A stretch of DNA of 20,531 nucleotides from JANRLJ01 sp034437895 (lineage in GTDB: Bacteria > Chloroflexota > Anaerolineae > Aggregatilineales > Phototrophicaceae): positions 1 to 20,531 of the forward strand of contig DAOTTO010000183.1 in NCBI GenBank assembly GCA_034437895.1. The letters run 5' to 3'. The translations under genes and the position numbers were made by a program. Below are positions 20,146 to 20,531 of the stretch, piece by piece (position 1 is the stretch's first letter; the number at the start of each line of letters is the position of its first letter). The notes beneath the pieces are model-generated. The model had not been told where the DNA came from. It made no database searches and saw only the letters and a list, made by a program, of their open reading frames with translations.

Positions 20146-20531
20146 ATGACTGATAAAGTACGTACCTACGACGAAAATACCGTCCTGATTTTCGATACGA
20201 CCCTGCGCGATGGCGAACAAAGCCCCGGCGCGACTCTTTCCAGCGCGGAAAAGCTGGAAATCGCCCGTCAGCTTTCCATGTTGGGTGTGGATATTATCGA
20301 GGCGGGTTTCCCGGCGGCATCACCTGATGATCTCGCCGCTGTGCAGCGCATATCCCGCGAAGTTGGTACGCCCGATGGCCCCGTAATCTGCGGTTTGTCG
20401 CGTGCGGTTGAGAAAGACATCCTCGTCTGCTGGGAAGGCGTGAAAGACGCTGCCAAACCGCGCATCCATACCTTCCTCGGCACATCCGACTATCATCTCA
20501 ATTACATTACCAAGACAACTCGTGCTGAAGC
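20146..20531 (+). CDS. leuA: 2-isopropylmalate synthase, N-terminal part (cut by window edge)
   Basis: The first 128 codons of leuA are present; the rest lies beyond the window. The enzyme condenses acetyl-CoA with 2-oxoisovalerate, the first step committed to leucine. The opening TVLIFDTTLRDGEQSPGATL contains the catalytic Arg and metal-binding Asp of the DRE-TIM metallolyase family. It is followed by LGVDIIEAGFPAASPDD and FLGTSDYHLNYI. Citramalate and homocitrate synthases are related, but this motif set and the ilv neighbours favour LeuA. The ATG at 20146 has AAAGGA nine nt upstream. The stretch AAGGATCACCTCCT before it could fold AGGA with TCCT over that site. Confidence 0.93.
   Translation, partial: MTDKVRTYDENTVLIFDTTLRDGEQSPGATLSSAEKLEIARQLSMLGVDIIEAGFPAASPDDLAAVQRISREVGTPDGPVICGLSRAVEKDILVCWEGVKDAAKPRIHTFLGTSDYHLNYITKTTRAE

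Overview
The window is a protein-coding stretch of a bacterial chromosome, of moderate GC in genes and AT-rich between them. It carries no rRNA, tRNA, CRISPR array, transposase or phage gene that I can see. Gene content and protein style (a GT4 glycosyltransferase close to MshA, an alpha/beta-hydrolase fused to an acyl-CoA ligase, many conserved but unnamed small proteins, the order argG-argH followed by ilvE-ilvB-ilvN-ilvC-leuA) suggest a Chloroflexota bacterium, perhaps of the Anaerolineae. That placement is inference and was not tested by any search.

The left part (1-11500) is accessory and envelope or lipid related. It holds a secreted SH3b-SGNH hydrolase (+), a probable minus-strand operon (VOC/glyoxalase-like protein, LON-domain protein, stand-alone acyl carrier protein), a GT4 glycosyltransferase coupled to a small [2Fe-2S] ferredoxin (+), and an unrecognised small protein (-). 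A minus-strand pair follows: an alpha/beta-hydrolase/AMP-ligase fusion and a patatin-like phospholipase. Last come a GNAT-fold FemAB/CelD-like acyltransferase and an MshA-like glycosyltransferase (+), then a short uncharacterised gene (-).

The right part (11890-20531) is amino-acid biosynthesis, all on the + strand. argG-argH make arginine from citrulline and aspartate. ilvE, ilvB, ilvN, ilvC and the start of leuA make isoleucine, valine and leucine. A small GNAT gene sits between ilvC and leuA.

The main discovery is that both biosynthetic blocks are preceded by what read as complete ribosome-mediated transcription attenuators, with leader genes too short for ordinary gene calling. Before argG, a 29-codon leader peptide contains four consecutive Arg codons (CIRRRRPY). 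It is followed by a rho-independent terminator and a 7-bp competing antiterminator helix. Before ilvE, a 22-codon leader peptide contains the run IVVIILSVLVLVLII. It is followed by a terminator and a perfect 7-bp antiterminator helix. In each case the run of the regulated amino acids lies where a stalled ribosome would expose the antiterminator strand. Each has a TTGACA promoter just upstream. The arg leader ATG falls at the predicted transcription start, so it may be translated without a 5' leader. A third, weaker small gene with a good ribosome binding site precedes leuA.
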